A DNA stretch of 64,000 bases from Mimachlamys varia (taxonomy: Eukaryota > Mollusca > Bivalvia > Pectinida > Pectinidae): positions 51,293,186 through 51,357,185 of the forward strand of contig OX392529.1 in the NCBI GenBank assembly GCA_947623455.1. The letters run 5' to 3'. Below the pieces are notes generated by a model, which was not told the origin of the DNA, searched no databases, and saw only the letters and a list, made by a program, of their open reading frames with translations. Shown piece by piece: positions 38,801 to 50,691 of this stretch (within the stretch, counting starts at the first letter, position 1; every line of letters begins with the position of its first letter). A program made the position numbers and the translations under genes.

Positions 38801-39712
38801 CTCGTGTAACCGGTAGACTCGTTATGTTATCTCAATCTCGTGTAACTGGTAGACTCGTTATGTTATCTTGATCTCGTGTAACTCGTAGACTCGTTATATT
38901 ATCTCGATCTCATGTAACTCGTAGACTTGTTATATCATCTCGATCTCGTGTTACTCGTAGACTCGTTATATCATCTCGATCTCGTGTTACTCGTAGACTC
39001 GTTATATCATCTCGATCTCTTGTAACTCGTAGACTCCTTATATTATCTTGATCTTGTGTAACTGGTAGACTCGTTATATCATGTCGATCTCGTGTTACTC
39101 GTAGACTCGTTATATTATCTAGATCTCATGTAACTCATAGACTCAATACAGTATCTCGATCTCGTGTAACTGGTAGACTCGTTATATTATCTCGATCTTG
39201 TGTAACTCGTAGACTCAATATAGTATCTCGATCTCGTGTAACTGGTAGACTCGTTATATTATCTCGATCTCGTGTAACTGGTAGACTCGTTATATCATCT
39301 CGATCTCGTGTTACTCGTAGACTCGTTATATTATCTAGATCTCATGTAACTCATAGACTCTTTATATTAACTTGATCTCGTGTAACTCGTAGACTTGTTA
39401 TATTATCTTGATCTCGTGTAACTGGTAGACTCGTTATATTATCTCAATCTCGTGTAACTCGTAGACCCCCTTCAGTTTGAAGTATTTTGCTTGCCCTTGT
39501 CAAAACTCATATACCGAACATTCTAACTTGTTTTATCCATTTAACCCTGAAAATTCATAATGGACTATTCCAACTTTTTTCCAACTTTTGGATTGGAAGA
39601 GTTCAAATATGTCTTAAGAGGTGAATGAGTTTACTCAAACACTCATATAACCCCAAGTTTTCCCCCACAATCACGCCAACGACCAAATATAAGGACTCTG
39701 GTTCAACTGTAT
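35895..39712. repeat. 36-bp minisatellite (about 99 units) inside a CAGT-ended MITE
   Basis: The array covers about 35905-39470 with unit gttatattatctcgatctcg plus tgtaactcgtagactc. It begins at 'atacagtagagcttcattat'. Beyond it, 'ctggttcaactgtatttt' at 39699-39716 supplies an inverted partner to that start, so the array seems to have grown within an element like the one at 22413. A block starting near 37081 recurs at an exact offset of 1260 bp (35 units); one unit is missing from the second copy after about 39190, shifting the offset to 1224. Stop-free frames exist because 36 is a multiple of three; their 12-residue peptide repeats are artefacts. Confidence 0.9.
39535..39631 (+). mobile_element. 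Fold-back element with small internal duplication
   Basis: 'atttaaccctgaaaattcat', 'actattccaacttttttcca', 'ggattggaagagttcaaata', 'gtcttaagaggtgaatgagt'. 'ccaactttt' is duplicated at the apex. It sits between the 36-bp array and the right terminus of that element, so it is a nested insertion. Confidence 0.75.
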
Positions 39713-39896
39713 TTTCAATGTTTTAAATCAATAACTGTATCCTGTTGTCCTTCACAGACGCTCTGATAATCATCACTGTCTACTGAGACGTGAAATGGAT
39801 TTTTAATTGCTGTTGCGACATCAGAAGGCGACATAAATATGACACAAGCTGAGCAAACATATCTGTCAACAGGGAGCCGTTCTTGTTATGAGAACA

Positions 39897-42800
39897 TTAA
39901 CAAGAGATCCCAGAGGGATCTTGGCGCCCACCATCAAATGATCTAAGTTTGTTTTTTGAAAGATGGTTCTTTTCTCTTCTTTCGATTTTCTCTTAGGTGT
40001 TGATTAAGTGTGAGCAGAGACTCTGGTGGGACACAGATGCATTTTTTTGGTTTTTTTTTGTGAATTACATTGTCGTTTCCTTATTCTTAGCATAGCTAGG
40101 CACCAGGAGGAACCTACATATGAAATTTGTGAAAGTTCCCTTCAGTATATTCTCAGAAATAGGGATAACAAACTTCAATTGTCAAAATCCAAGATGGCTG
40201 CCTGTCGGCCATGTTGTTTTCCGATCTGTCTAAAAATGGAATATGCACAACTAGGGACCAAGGTGAACCAACAAATGAAATTTGAGAAAGATACCTTCAG
40301 TACTTTCTTAGAAATAGCGATAACAAACTTCAATTGTCAAAATCCAAGATGGCTGCCTGTCGGCCATATTGTTTTCTGATCTGTCCCAAAATGGAATATA
40401 CACAACTAGGGACCAAGGTGAACCAACACATGAAATTTGAGAAAGATACCTTCAGTAATTTCTGAGAAATAGCCATAACGAACTTCAATTGTCAAAATCC
40501 AAGATGGCTGCCTGTCGGCCATGTTGTTTTTGGATTGGTACCAAAATGCAATATGCATAACTACACACCAAGGGGAACCTACACATGAAATTTGAGAAAG
40601 ATCCATTCAGTACATTCTCAGAAATAGCGATAACAAAGTTCAACTGTCAAAATCCAAGATGGCTGCCTGTCGGCCATGTTGTTTTCGGATTGGTCCAAAA
40701 ATGCAATATGCATAACTACACACCAAGGGGAACCTACACATGAAATTTGAGAAAGATCCATTCAGTACATTCTCAGAAATAGGGATAACAAAGTTCAAAT
40801 GTCAAAATCCAAGATGGCTGCCTGTCGGCCATCTTGAATTCAGATCGGTCCCAAAATGGAATATACACAACTACGGACCAAGGTGAACCAACACATGAAA
40901 TTTGAGAAAGATACCTTCAGTACTTTCTCAGAAATAGCGATAACAAACTTCAATTGTCAAAATCCAAGATGGCTGCCTGTCGGCCATGTTGTTTTTGGAT
41001 TGGTACCAAAATGCAATATGCATAACTACACACCAAGGGGAACCTACACATGAAATTTGAGAAAGATCCATTCAGTACATTCTCAGAAATAGCGATAACA
41101 AAGTTCAACTGTCAAAATCCAAGATGGCTGCCTGTCGGCCATGTTGTTTTCGGATTGGTCCAAAAATGCAATATGCATAACTACACACCAAGGGGAACCT
41201 ACACATGAAATTTGAGAAAGATCCATTCAGTACATTCTCAGAAATAGGGATAACAAAGTTCAAATGTCAAAATCCAAGATGGCTGCCTGTCGGCCATCTT
41301 GAATTCAGATCGGTCCCAAAATGGAATATACACAACTACGGACCAAGGTGAACCAACACATGAAATTTGAGAAAGATACCTTCAGTACTTTCTTAGAAAT
41401 AGCGATAACAAACTTCAATTGTCAAAATCCAAGATGGCTGCCTGTCGGCCATGTTGTTTTTGGATTGGTACCAAAATGCAATATGCATAACTACACACCA
41501 AGGGGAACCTACACATGAAATTTGAGAAAGATCCATTCAGTACATTCTCAGAAATAGCGATAACAAAGTTCAACTGTCAAAATCCAAGATGGCTGCCTGT
41601 CGGCCATGTTGTTTTTCGGATTGGTCCAAAAATGCAATATGCATAACTAGGCATCAAGGGGAACCAACAAATGAAATTTGAGAAAGATACCTTCAGTACT
41701 TTCTTAGAAATAGCGATAACAAACTTCAATTGTCAAAATCCAAGATGGCTGCCTGTCGGCCATATTGTTTTCTGATCTGTCCCAAAATGGAATATACACA
41801 ACTAGGGACCAAGGTGAACCAACACATGAAATTTGAGAAAGATACCTTCAGTAATTTCTGAGAAATAGCCATAACGAACTTCAATTGTCAAAATCCAAGA
41901 TGGCTGCCTGTCGGCCATGTTGTTTTTGGATTGGTACCAAAATGCAATATGCATAACTACACACCAAGGGGAACCTACACATGAAATTTGAGAAAGATCC
42001 ATTCAGTACATTCTCAGAAATAGCGATAACAAAGTTCAACTGTCAAAATCCAAGATGGCTGCCTGTCGGCCATGTTGTTTTCAGATTGGTCCAAAAATGC
42101 AATATGCATAACTACACACCAAGGGGAACCTACACATGAAATTTGAGAAAGATCCATTCAGTACATTCTCAGAAATAGGGATAACAAAGTTCAAATGTCA
42201 AAATCCAAGATGGCTGCCTGTCGGCCATCTTGAATTCAGATCGGTCCCAAAATGGAATATACACAACTACGGACCAAGGTGAACCAACACATGAAATTTG
42301 AGAAAGATACCTTCAGTACTTTCTTAGAAATAGCGATAACAAACTTCAATTGTCAAAATCCAAGATGGCTGCCTGTCGGCCATGTTGTTTTTGGATTGGT
42401 CCCAAAATGCAATATGCATAACTACACACCAAGGGGAACCTACACATGAAATTTGAGAAAGATCCATTCAGTACATTCTCAGAAATAGCGATAACAAAGT
42501 TCAACTGTCAAAATCCAAGATGGCTGCCTGTCGGCCATGTTGTTTTCGGATTGGTCCAAAAATGCAATATGCATAACTACACACCAAGGAGAACCTACAC
42601 ATGAAATTTGAGAAAGATCCATTCAGTACATTCTCAGAAATAGGGATAACAAAGTTCAAATGTCAAAATCCAAGATGGCTGCCTGTCGGCCATCTTGAAT
42701 TCAGATCGGTCCCAAAATGGAATATACACAACTACGGACCAAGGTGAACCAACACATGAAATTTGAGAAAGATACCTTCAGTAATTTCTGAGAAATAGCC

Positions 42801-44030
42801 ATAACGAACTTCAATTGTCAAAATCCAAGATGGCTGCCTGTCGGCCATGTTGTTTTTGGATTGGTACCAAAATGCAATATGCATAACTACACACCAAGGG
42901 GAACCTACACATGAAATTTGAGAAAGATCCATTCAGTACATTCTCAGAAATAGCGATAACAAAGTTCAACTGTCAAAATCCAAGATGGCTGCCTGTCGGC
43001 CATGTTGTTTTCGGATTGGTCCAAAAATGTAATATGCATAACTAGGCACCAAGGGGAACCTACACATGAAATTTGAGAAAGATCCATTCAGTACATTCTC
43101 AGAAATAGGGATAACAAAGTTCAACTGTCAAAATCCAAGATGGCTGCCTGTCGGCCATCTTGAATTCAGATCGGTCCCAAAATGGAATATACACAACTAC
43201 GGACCAAGGTGAACCAACACATGAAATTTGAGAAAGATACCTTCAGTACTTTCTTAGAAATAGCGATAACAAACTTCAATTGTCAAAATCCAAGATGGCT
43301 GCCTGTCGGCCATGTTGAATTCAGATCGGTCCCAAAATGCAATATGCATAACTACACACCAAGGGGAACCTACACATGAAATTTGAGAAAGATCCATTCA
43401 GTACATTCTCAGAAATAGCGATAACAAAGTTCAACTGTCAAAATCCAAGATGGCTGCCTGTCGGCCATGTTGTTTTCGGATTGGTCCAAAAATGCAATAT
43501 GCATAACTAGGCATCAAGGGGAACCTACACATGAAATTTGAGAAAGATCCATTCAGTACATTCTCAGAAATAGGGATAACAAAGTTCAAATGTCAAAATC
43601 CAAGATGGCTGCCTGTCGGCCATCTTGAATTCAGATCGGTCCCAAAATGGAATATGCACAACTAGGGACCAAGGTGAACCAACACATGAAATTTGAGAAA
43701 GATACCTTCAGTACTTTCTTAGAAATAGCGATAACAAACTTCAATTGTCAAAATCCAAGATGGCTGCCTGTCGGCCATGTTGTTTTTGGATTGGTCCCAA
43801 AATGCAATATGCACAACTAGGGACCAAGGTGAACCAACACATGAAATTTGAGAAAGATTCCTTCGGTACTTTATGAGAAATAGCGATAACAAGAATTGTT
43901 TACGGACGGACTAACGGACTAACGGACTAACGGACTAACGGACGGACTGACGGACGGACGGACGGACCACGGACCACGGACGCAGGGCGATTTGAATAGC
44001 CCACCATCTGATGATGGTGGGCTAAAAATT
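39897..44030 (+). mobile_element. Helitron-like (pearl-type) non-autonomous element with 155-bp tandem core
   Basis: 5' end: 'aacaagagatcccagaggga' 'tcttggcgcccacc', with agatccc/gggatct pairing around 'aga'. Core (about 40080-43890): 24 monomers of about 155 bp, each with 'ccaagatggctgcctgtcgg'. Three monomer types alternate to give a 465-bp higher-order unit, and identical segments sit 465 and about 930 bp apart. A microsatellite of acggact/acgg units follows (43906-43980). 3' end: perfect 12-bp stem tagcccaccatc (43997-44008) with 44013-44024 around 'tgat', then aaaaattg. No transposase or Rep/helicase frame exists; the recurring 65-66-codon frames are core artefacts. Family knowledge: this architecture is that of bivalve pearl elements and Helitron/Helentron-related non-autonomous elements. 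Assignment is by architecture only. Confidence 0.85.
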
Positions 44031-44180
44031 GCTTTTTGATTGCCTTGTCACAAAATATTGAGAACATAATTTTCAATTGTTACCAATGCGTCGTGCATGT
44101 ACAGAAAATGGCGTTTTGTATGTACATTAACCTGTATTTATGAAACAGTATTACGTTATTTCTTATGTACATTGTAGCGT

Positions 44181-44283
44181 TAACAAATTCACTTCTGAAG
44201 ACACGTACCTAAAGACACAATTGAACTCTTCCAATACAAAGGATGGAAGAGTTCATTATGAAATTTCAGGGGTGAGTGAGTTA
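44181..44283 (-). mobile_element. Fold-back element with internal duplication
   Basis: 'acaaattcacttctgaagac' ... 'aagacacaattgaactcttc' ... 'ggaagagttcattatgaaat' 'ttcaggggtgagtgagtta'. The segment 'gaagacac' is duplicated, lengthening the left arm. Confidence 0.7.
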
Positions 44284-44354
44284 GAATGAGTACCATTTGT
44301 TCTTTAAGGTTCTTAATTATAATATATCTCACGCTGCTGTAGAAATCTAGGTCA

Positions 44355-44625
44355 GGCATGGGATAACCCCAACTTTTTTACTTGCTTGAGATCGCTCAAG
44401 CCGGGCATCGCCCCACTCCTTTCTTTAGCTAGTTATGTGTGTTTTTTTCATTAGCTTTGATAGATCTGTTGTAACTTATATCTTATGTAATTTGTGTAAT
44501 AGGATTAAGTAGCAGAGCAGCCCCTAAGAATGCCAAAAAAGAATTCAGTTAAATAACCAGAACAAGTTACTTTAATCTGACTCAATAAATTTTTTGAACT
44601 TCAAATCTTCTTGGTGTTGAGTATA
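44355..44625 (+). repeat. Fragment related to the 48544 element
   Basis: 'gagatcgctcaagccgggca' and 'gcagcccctaagaatgccaa' ... 'gaacaagttactttaatctg' ... 'caataaa' match, in order, the interior and right part of 48544-49800. Confidence 0.6.
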
Positions 44626-46195
44626 AAGTCAGCCTTATCACTTACAAAAACACACCAAGATCAGTGAGTGGGAGTGACTATTGAGCACAAGTTTATCATG
44701 GTGATTGTCAGAATTACGATTACGATAGAATTGCGATACCGATAAACTATTACGATACTTTTGCGATAGTCATTGATACCCAAATTTTTTTAAATATTGT
44801 ACTTAAAATAACGCAAGTACTTTCATTTACTACATTAAAGCCAATATATTTATCTTTTTAATCCATTAAGTTTGCATAATGAGTAAATTTATGCCTATAA
44901 TTGTAATATTCAATGGATTGTTTCATTTTAACCAACGACGTTAAAACTTGTTGATGATCATTTGTTTAATAAATGATGCCATTTTGATAATAAAGTGCTA
45001 CTGATGAAATGATCAATACTATTACGATAGTCACATACTACTGTATTTTACCGGGAATAAGCCCCTCTTACAAATAAGCCCCCTCCCCACTTTGGCAAAG
45101 GCTCTTGGAACAGGGTGGGAGCCTGTGAATAAGCCCCCACCCTAAATTTTGTCTTTCTTTCAATAAAAAGCATGTTAATTTCTTTTTAATTTTGTGTCTG
45201 AACACAAAATATATCTTAAACTATGTGCAAAAAAAAAAAATCTATTAGGCTAAACTTGAAATAAAACATTGTTTAGCTGGGGTTAAGAACACCATACTTT
45301 TATGTTTGAACTGGTTATGCATTTTGCAAACTTGTTATTTTAATTAAACAAACAACTAGAATTACATTACTGGTATAGTATGGACTGAGTTCCTAGATCA
45401 AAACAGTAGAATATCCAAGATGGCAGACTTTTGTGACCAGGGGTGTATTCGTGAATAAGCCCCCTCCCCACTTTTGCAATATACCGCCACCCAACTATAT
45501 TAATTAAATTTCTAACTTTCATTTCCCCCAATTTCCAATAGTATCAGCAGAAATCAGAAATGATCATTTCAAGATCTCAAGTTATTACAAATGTGAGTTT
45601 TACATCAATGAAGACACTATTACCATGTTTCCCAAGGCTTGAAGTCAGACTAAAAAATAGTTTTGTAGATTTAATAGATAAAGATCATAAAATAAAGATA
45701 AGGCCATTATCCATTTCATTCAACCTTCCTACATTCATTACACACACCAGGCATTCTGAGTATTTCACCGTAAGTAACCATACATATACATATGGATCTG
45801 ATTCCTTTATGATCTTTATCCAGTAATTACACTTTGCATGGACTAAAACATATAAGAGACCTTGATTAAATTCTCTCTAGTGATAATTATGTACATTACA
45901 CTAAAATGATGGTACTAAATGACTTTTAAATGGCACTAAGTAGAAATTAGCCATTATAAGATGTTGATGATTACGTTGATTCATTTGATTCCACGAGGGA
46001 TTTAAAATTTCCGATAATCGGTACATCAATATATCTACGGAATCTTGTTTCAGACTGAAAAATCTTTAACAGATTGCCAGCTGGTTGTGGATGCCAGCGA
46101 ACGAACATTTTTAAAATAATTCTACGGAGGTTTCCTATTAGGGGAATATGTGTTATGTGTTTGCTGTACTGATACAACCATCAAGGGACAAAAAG
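44626..46195. other. Non-coding stretch with 'aataagccccc' repeat pieces
   Basis: 'ggaataagcccctcttacaa' 'ataagccccctccccacttt' (about 45055-45100) and 'gtgaataagccccctcccca' (about 45452) are copies of one repeat. 'acgata' motifs cluster at 44715-44770. Frames of 88 and 68 codons are unsupported. Confidence 0.45.
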
Positions 46196-46312
46196 CGTGT
46201 GTATCTGACGAGGTCTAAGCCAGAGGAAAAACTGTCAGTGATAGAGTAAAAAGCATTTCGATAGATAGCGGCAGTGAGGACGCTATCTTAACGACATCTG
46301 AGATACACACTC
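46196..46312. repeat. Nested inverted repeats, about 115 bp
   Basis: 'gtgtgtatctgacgaggtc' at 46196 faces 'gacatctgagatacacac' ending at about 46306. Inside, gatagcg (46265-46271) pairs with cgctatc about 10 bases on. CpG is richer than around it. It is possibly a very small MITE; no coding sequence. Confidence 0.5.
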
Positions 46313-46529
46313 CGAGCAGCCAGCTTGCTGTGCCAACATTGGCTTTTACTATATAGCCCGTAATATTAGTCATGAAAACCCTATAGTCATGGCCAAGTGA
46401 TTCAGTGATGCATACTGAAGATTTGTAGCTGAATCTTTATTTATAACCAGTTTTCTGTTGTACCTAAACATTTATTTAAATATATTGTACCATTTCTGTA
46501 ACCAGTTTGCTTACTCTCTTGAAACATCT

Positions 46530-46769
46530 GGGTCCGTATTCATGAAAGCGTTCTCATGCTCAAACATGGATTTTGTGCTCAAGCCAGCTTTCTTGAAACT
46601 CTCCTTAATCATGTGAAAGTCTCAAAAGGTCGATGTAAATGTTGAAAACAGCTTTTGGCTTCATGTCTCTTCCACTTTTTTCTAAAACTTTGACAAAGTT
46701 AGATTTTTTACATAATGTATAGCCAGAACAAGAAATGGGGTTTGAGCACGGTTTCATGAATACGGGCCC
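46530..46769. mobile_element. 240-bp MITE with 'gggyccgtattcatgaaa' termini
   Basis: Left 'gggtccgtattcatgaaa' and the complement of the right end, 'gggcccgtattcatgaaa', match at 17 of 18. 'ctcaaaca'/'tttgagca' extends the pairing. No target-site duplication is clear. Confidence 0.75.
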
Positions 46770-48035
46770 TGGTCTTTTTTTCTCCTAATAGTACATTTCC
46801 TTTGTTTGTGCTATGTTTACCATTCATTTCCAATACTTTAAGATGTAGGCATTTGTTTCATAATTTTTTCCTCCAAGTTGTGGTGAGAAATTAAGATACT
46901 GCTTCATTGCTATTCAAACGTTATTTCATAGTGCAGAAGATCTCAAAACCCTAAAACAAGAAACATGCTCCAATATCCTTCTGCATGCAAAATATCAAAA
47001 TTGTAATTCCCTAGCTTTCCATAGTTTTTGATACCGGAAAGAAAACTGACAGAAGATATTGCTTCACTAGCTTCAGCTACAGAAAAGAAATCTTCTTGGT
47101 TTACAATTAACAAGCTTGCATTGTTAAGTTGTCAACTAAATATGAATGAATACAACTGTAAAATTCAGAAACAGTCCCTAATCATTGGCTACATTCAATC
47201 AGTCATCTTAGATATGTATATTATATATAATTATATGCAGAATAACTTGTTTTAATCGTCCCTTGTGTAATCAAAACGCCTGTCTGTTCTTGCCTTACTC
47301 AGATTGGTCCAAACATTTTCCTCTTAAATGACATCTGACCTCTACAAACCAAACACCTGTGTAAGTCTGCCAAAACTTTTTAGTCCTAGCTACTGACTTT
47401 TGGTTCAGACAAGTTACACTTTTGTACTGTACATTCAAGCCATGTAATATGTCATCAATTTTGGTCAAAACAATCTTTATTTGTGTCTATTTACATATTT
47501 TTATTTTTTAAATTCATATCCTGCTGAAAACTTCATCAATTGCTATTTACATAGATTTGAAAAAAAAATAATGATGAAATTAAACATAAAATAGCTCTGT
47601 CACTAAAACTGACTGTATCCATATATGATGTGAGGTCTCTGGATTTTATGAGTTTTTATCGGAATCAATCCTTTATAGCACATTAATAAAATACATCCGC
47701 AGTCAGTTTGATAGATCAAGCGGCCATTAGGATCACCATGGGAACCCTTCAACAACGAATTCTCACATGATGATGCGTGCACTGCAGACAGACAATTATA
47801 CATATACAATAGTCCAGATAGATTTGAGTAATACATATACATGTATGATCCCTACCAAAGATATAGTCGTGTTTGTCTATGACTACCAAAGATAGACATA
47901 AAATGAGTTTTTAGTCTACATTGATCATGCGTCCATCATCATGGCAGGTACAACACATGACAAATTCTTCGTCTATGGAGACATACTACGTTTAACACTA
48001 TCTAGAACCTATTCCCAAAGCTATATTATATGTTG
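46770..48035. other. Non-coding stretch
   Basis: Frames at 47028-47255 and 47603-47842 are short and unsupported. No repeat is recognised. Confidence 0.35.
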
Positions 48036-48540
48036 ATTGTTGGCGACCAGTTGCTTAATTGGTAGAACATTCGTCTAGAGTTTAGAAGGTCCCTGGTTAA
48101 AACCTCTGTCTAGTCATTCATTTTACAGTGATGACTAAAACCAATCCTTGTTTCAAGCATTTGGTGTATGCTTAGGGGGCCACGGTGGCCGAGTGGTTAA
48201 GGTGTCCCGACATTCTACCACTAGCCCTCTACCTCTGGGTTGCGAGTTTGCATCCCACGTGGTGCAGTTGCCAGGTACTGACCATAGGTTGTTGGTTTTT
48301 CTCCAGGTACTCTGGCTTTCCTCCACCTCCAAAACCTGGCTCGTTCTTAAATGACCCTGCAGCTGGGTGTTAATAGGACGTAAAACAAAAATAAACCAAT
48401 TTGTAAACCAAAGTATGCTTGGGAAGAGGGTATCCAAACTTGGGTTGTAAACAGTGGTGTCTTTCGTGGGGAAGTCTTACAGACAATGGGGGGTATAGCA
48501 ATAGCAGAAATGAATTGGATAGCAGCTAGATTGTCTGGGA
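48036..48540 (+). mobile_element. SINE family 2, split by a SINE family 1 insertion
   Basis: The head 'ggcgaccagttgcttaattg' 'gtagaacattcgtctagag' and B-like 'ccctggttaaaacctctgtc' run to 'tttggtgtatgctta'. After the inserted SINE the sequence resumes 'agtatgcttgggaagagggt' 'atccaaacttgggttgtaaa' and 'gggaagtcttacagacaat'. The order matches the uninterrupted copy at 32050-32300. Confidence 0.8.
48175..48410 (+). mobile_element. tRNA-derived SINE, family 1, best copy
   Basis: The A box 'cacggtggccgagtggttaa' is close to serine/leucine-type tRNAs. B-box-like 'gttgcgagtttgcatccc' follows, then 'gttgccaggtactgaccata', 'ctccaggtactctggctttc' 'ctccacc' and the tail 'gttaataggacgtaaaacaa'. It is flanked by 'gtatgctt' on both sides, a probable target-site duplication. 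Frames across it (48148-48437, both strands) are artefacts. Confidence 0.85.
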
Positions 48541-48543
48541 CCA

Positions 48544-49800
48544 GGCCCTGATTTCATCAACGTTCCTTAACTTAAGGAAACTTCTTAACTTAAAGATCTC
48601 AATAGGAAAGCATTACAGAATTTAAGGGGAAAATCCTTAGTTAAGGAACTTTCCTTAAATTCTGTAATGCTTTTAATTTTTCTTAAGTTTTTTTTTGTGG
48701 TTTTGTATTATTTTTGTATTTTGTTTTGTTTATTTGTTTGAAATTATCTATATAAATTAAACTTTGAATAGCCATGTGTGTCGCATGGAGTGTACTTGTT
48801 GACATTTGTTCATGTGCTGTATATATGTTCTTTTTTGTTTTTGTTTTTTTTTTTTGTATTAGGTGTTGCTCTTGCTTATTAATACATTTGATGTAAATGT
48901 AGCTTGTTCAAGTATTTTGCATTAGGTATAAGCCATTAAGTGAGACAACACTGGTCAGCTGGATAGAGCATTGGACAAACCTACCTCCCTGACCCATGTG
49001 GTAAGGTTGGGGCAGCCGGCTCACAGCATTTTTTTTCGTTTTTTTTTTCTTTAATGTAATTTGAGTTTTGATGTTCCTGCAATAAGTTTCATCTCCGTTT
49101 CACTTTGGGTTGCTCACTTTTGTAGTTCTGGTAGGGCATGTAATTCAGGGGAATTATACCCCCAATTTATTATATGTTGTTCTTTGCTTACCTAAAGTTT
49201 GTTCATAATCGCATAATTCATATATGTTGTTAGTAAGTTTATGTACCTGCTAGGGATCGCCCTGTAAGTCATGTGCATATACACTTCAAACTCTTGGATC
49301 GCCTTGAGTTTCTTTCTTACCTATTGAACTCCGGGATCGCTCGGTTGTTTCCAGTGGGAACATCTGGTAGTTCGTTACCTCTTGGCGACCCGAGAGGTAG
49401 CTAAGCCTCGAGATCGCTCAGGTTTGGGGATCGCCCCTCATTGTACATGTACATAATCACATTAGTATTTCATATATGTTATTGTTAGCAAGTCTATGTA
49501 CCTGCAAGGGGTCGCCTTGTAAGTCATGTGCATACACTGCAAACTCTTGGATCGCCTCGAGTTTCTTCTCTACTTACTAACTTTGATGTTTGTATAATTT
49601 TTGCTGTGAAATTATTTTATGTAAAGTTCTTAAAGTATGTTTGAGTGAGCAGCCCCTGAGATTGCCAAATCATAGTGTAAAAATTATCTCCTGAACAAGT
49701 TACTTAAGTTTATCATTCATTAATAAAGTTGTTTTTTTCTACTGTCTATATACTGTTTGTGTCATGTATAAAGTTAAGAAACGTTGATGAAACCAGGGCC
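48544..49800. mobile_element. 1.26-kb TIR element
   Basis: Left 'ggccctgatttcatcaacgt' 'tccttaactt' and the complement of the right end, 'ggccctggtttcatcaacgt' 'ttcttaactt', match at 28 of 30. Near the left end 'gcattacagaatttaagg' (48610) faces its complement (about 48650). Inside, 'tgtaagtcatgtgcata' recurs at about 49264 and 49519 (offset about 255), within 'ggatcgcc'-rich DNA. No transposase frame is present. Confidence 0.75.
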
Positions 49801-49872
49801 AAATAGCTCATTTGGTAGAGCTATAAACCAGAAAAGTCTGGGATTCAAACTCATGTTACTAGTCTTGCTGTG
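49800..49872 (+). repeat. tRNA-like segment
   Basis: 'caaatagctcatttggtaga' 'gctataaacc' (A-box-like) and 'gtctgggattcaaactcatg' (B-box-like) are correctly spaced. It is probably a SINE head or tRNA pseudogene. Confidence 0.45.
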
Positions 49873-50691
49873 CATCCCTGTAACAGAACAACTACACACA
49901 TAGCAGAACTTTCTGTGGTATATGGCCATGGGTTGCCATGGTACTGAAGTCATACAATAACTTTGTTCGTGAACTCATTATAATTGTCACTGGTTACAGT
50001 AGCCAAAGATTTTCCTTCGTAAACTCATTATACGTAGACTCATTATAATTGTCACTGGTTATCGTAACCAAATTAAAGATTTCAGACAATAACATAAATG
50101 AAGGTGATGCTACTCGTACATACAATGCTTTCCAACAAATGAGATGATGAGAAGAAAGAAACTTGTACACTTTTAAAAGATACCAGTCTGATTGGTGTTG
50201 AACATCAACACACACAAAAACACACCAGTCAAACATTTTTATCATCCCAAAATAAATAGACCTAATAGAGGGATGTCAGCCATATTGCTAGACTACAGAG
50301 ATATCAATTTAATCAAATACCAAATTAAAGTTTGTGAAATGAAAATGTGTATAACAATAAGCATCTATGCTGGCATTATAATTTGGGGGCCGCTATTTTG
50401 AGACAAGATGCAGATTCATCTTAGCTAGGTCATGATCAACAAGGCGTAACACAAGCGTATGTTTGTATAGGGAACAAAAGCAGAACACAATGGAACTACT
50501 GTTTTAATGGGAAATGGTTTATATCAAGAAATTAAAAGTAGAAATATACAGTCTGAAGGGTTGAAAATTCACAGACCCATTCATCTTTGCCTTAGTTTAA
50601 GAATGTCTATATTTAATCAACATTTCACGAATGAAAAAGTGGGCCACCAAGGTTTTCCCTGGGACCCCAAATTTTGAAGAATTTTAAGAGT
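49873..50691. other. Non-coding stretch
   Basis: 'actcattataattgtcactg' occurs at about 49973 and 50038, a short local duplication. No gene is supported. Confidence 0.4.

Noticed and set aside
36592..38871. Several 63-111-codon frames with 12-residue repeats (ILSRSRVTGRLV)
   Set aside because: By-products of the 36-bp array; frames are open on both strands.
35895..39470. CRISPR array
   Set aside because: Units are contiguous 36-bp tandem repeats without unique spacers, in a eukaryotic context.
40856..43379. Recurring 65-66-codon frames on both strands
   Set aside because: The same 155-bp core monomers read repeatedly; no independent coding evidence.
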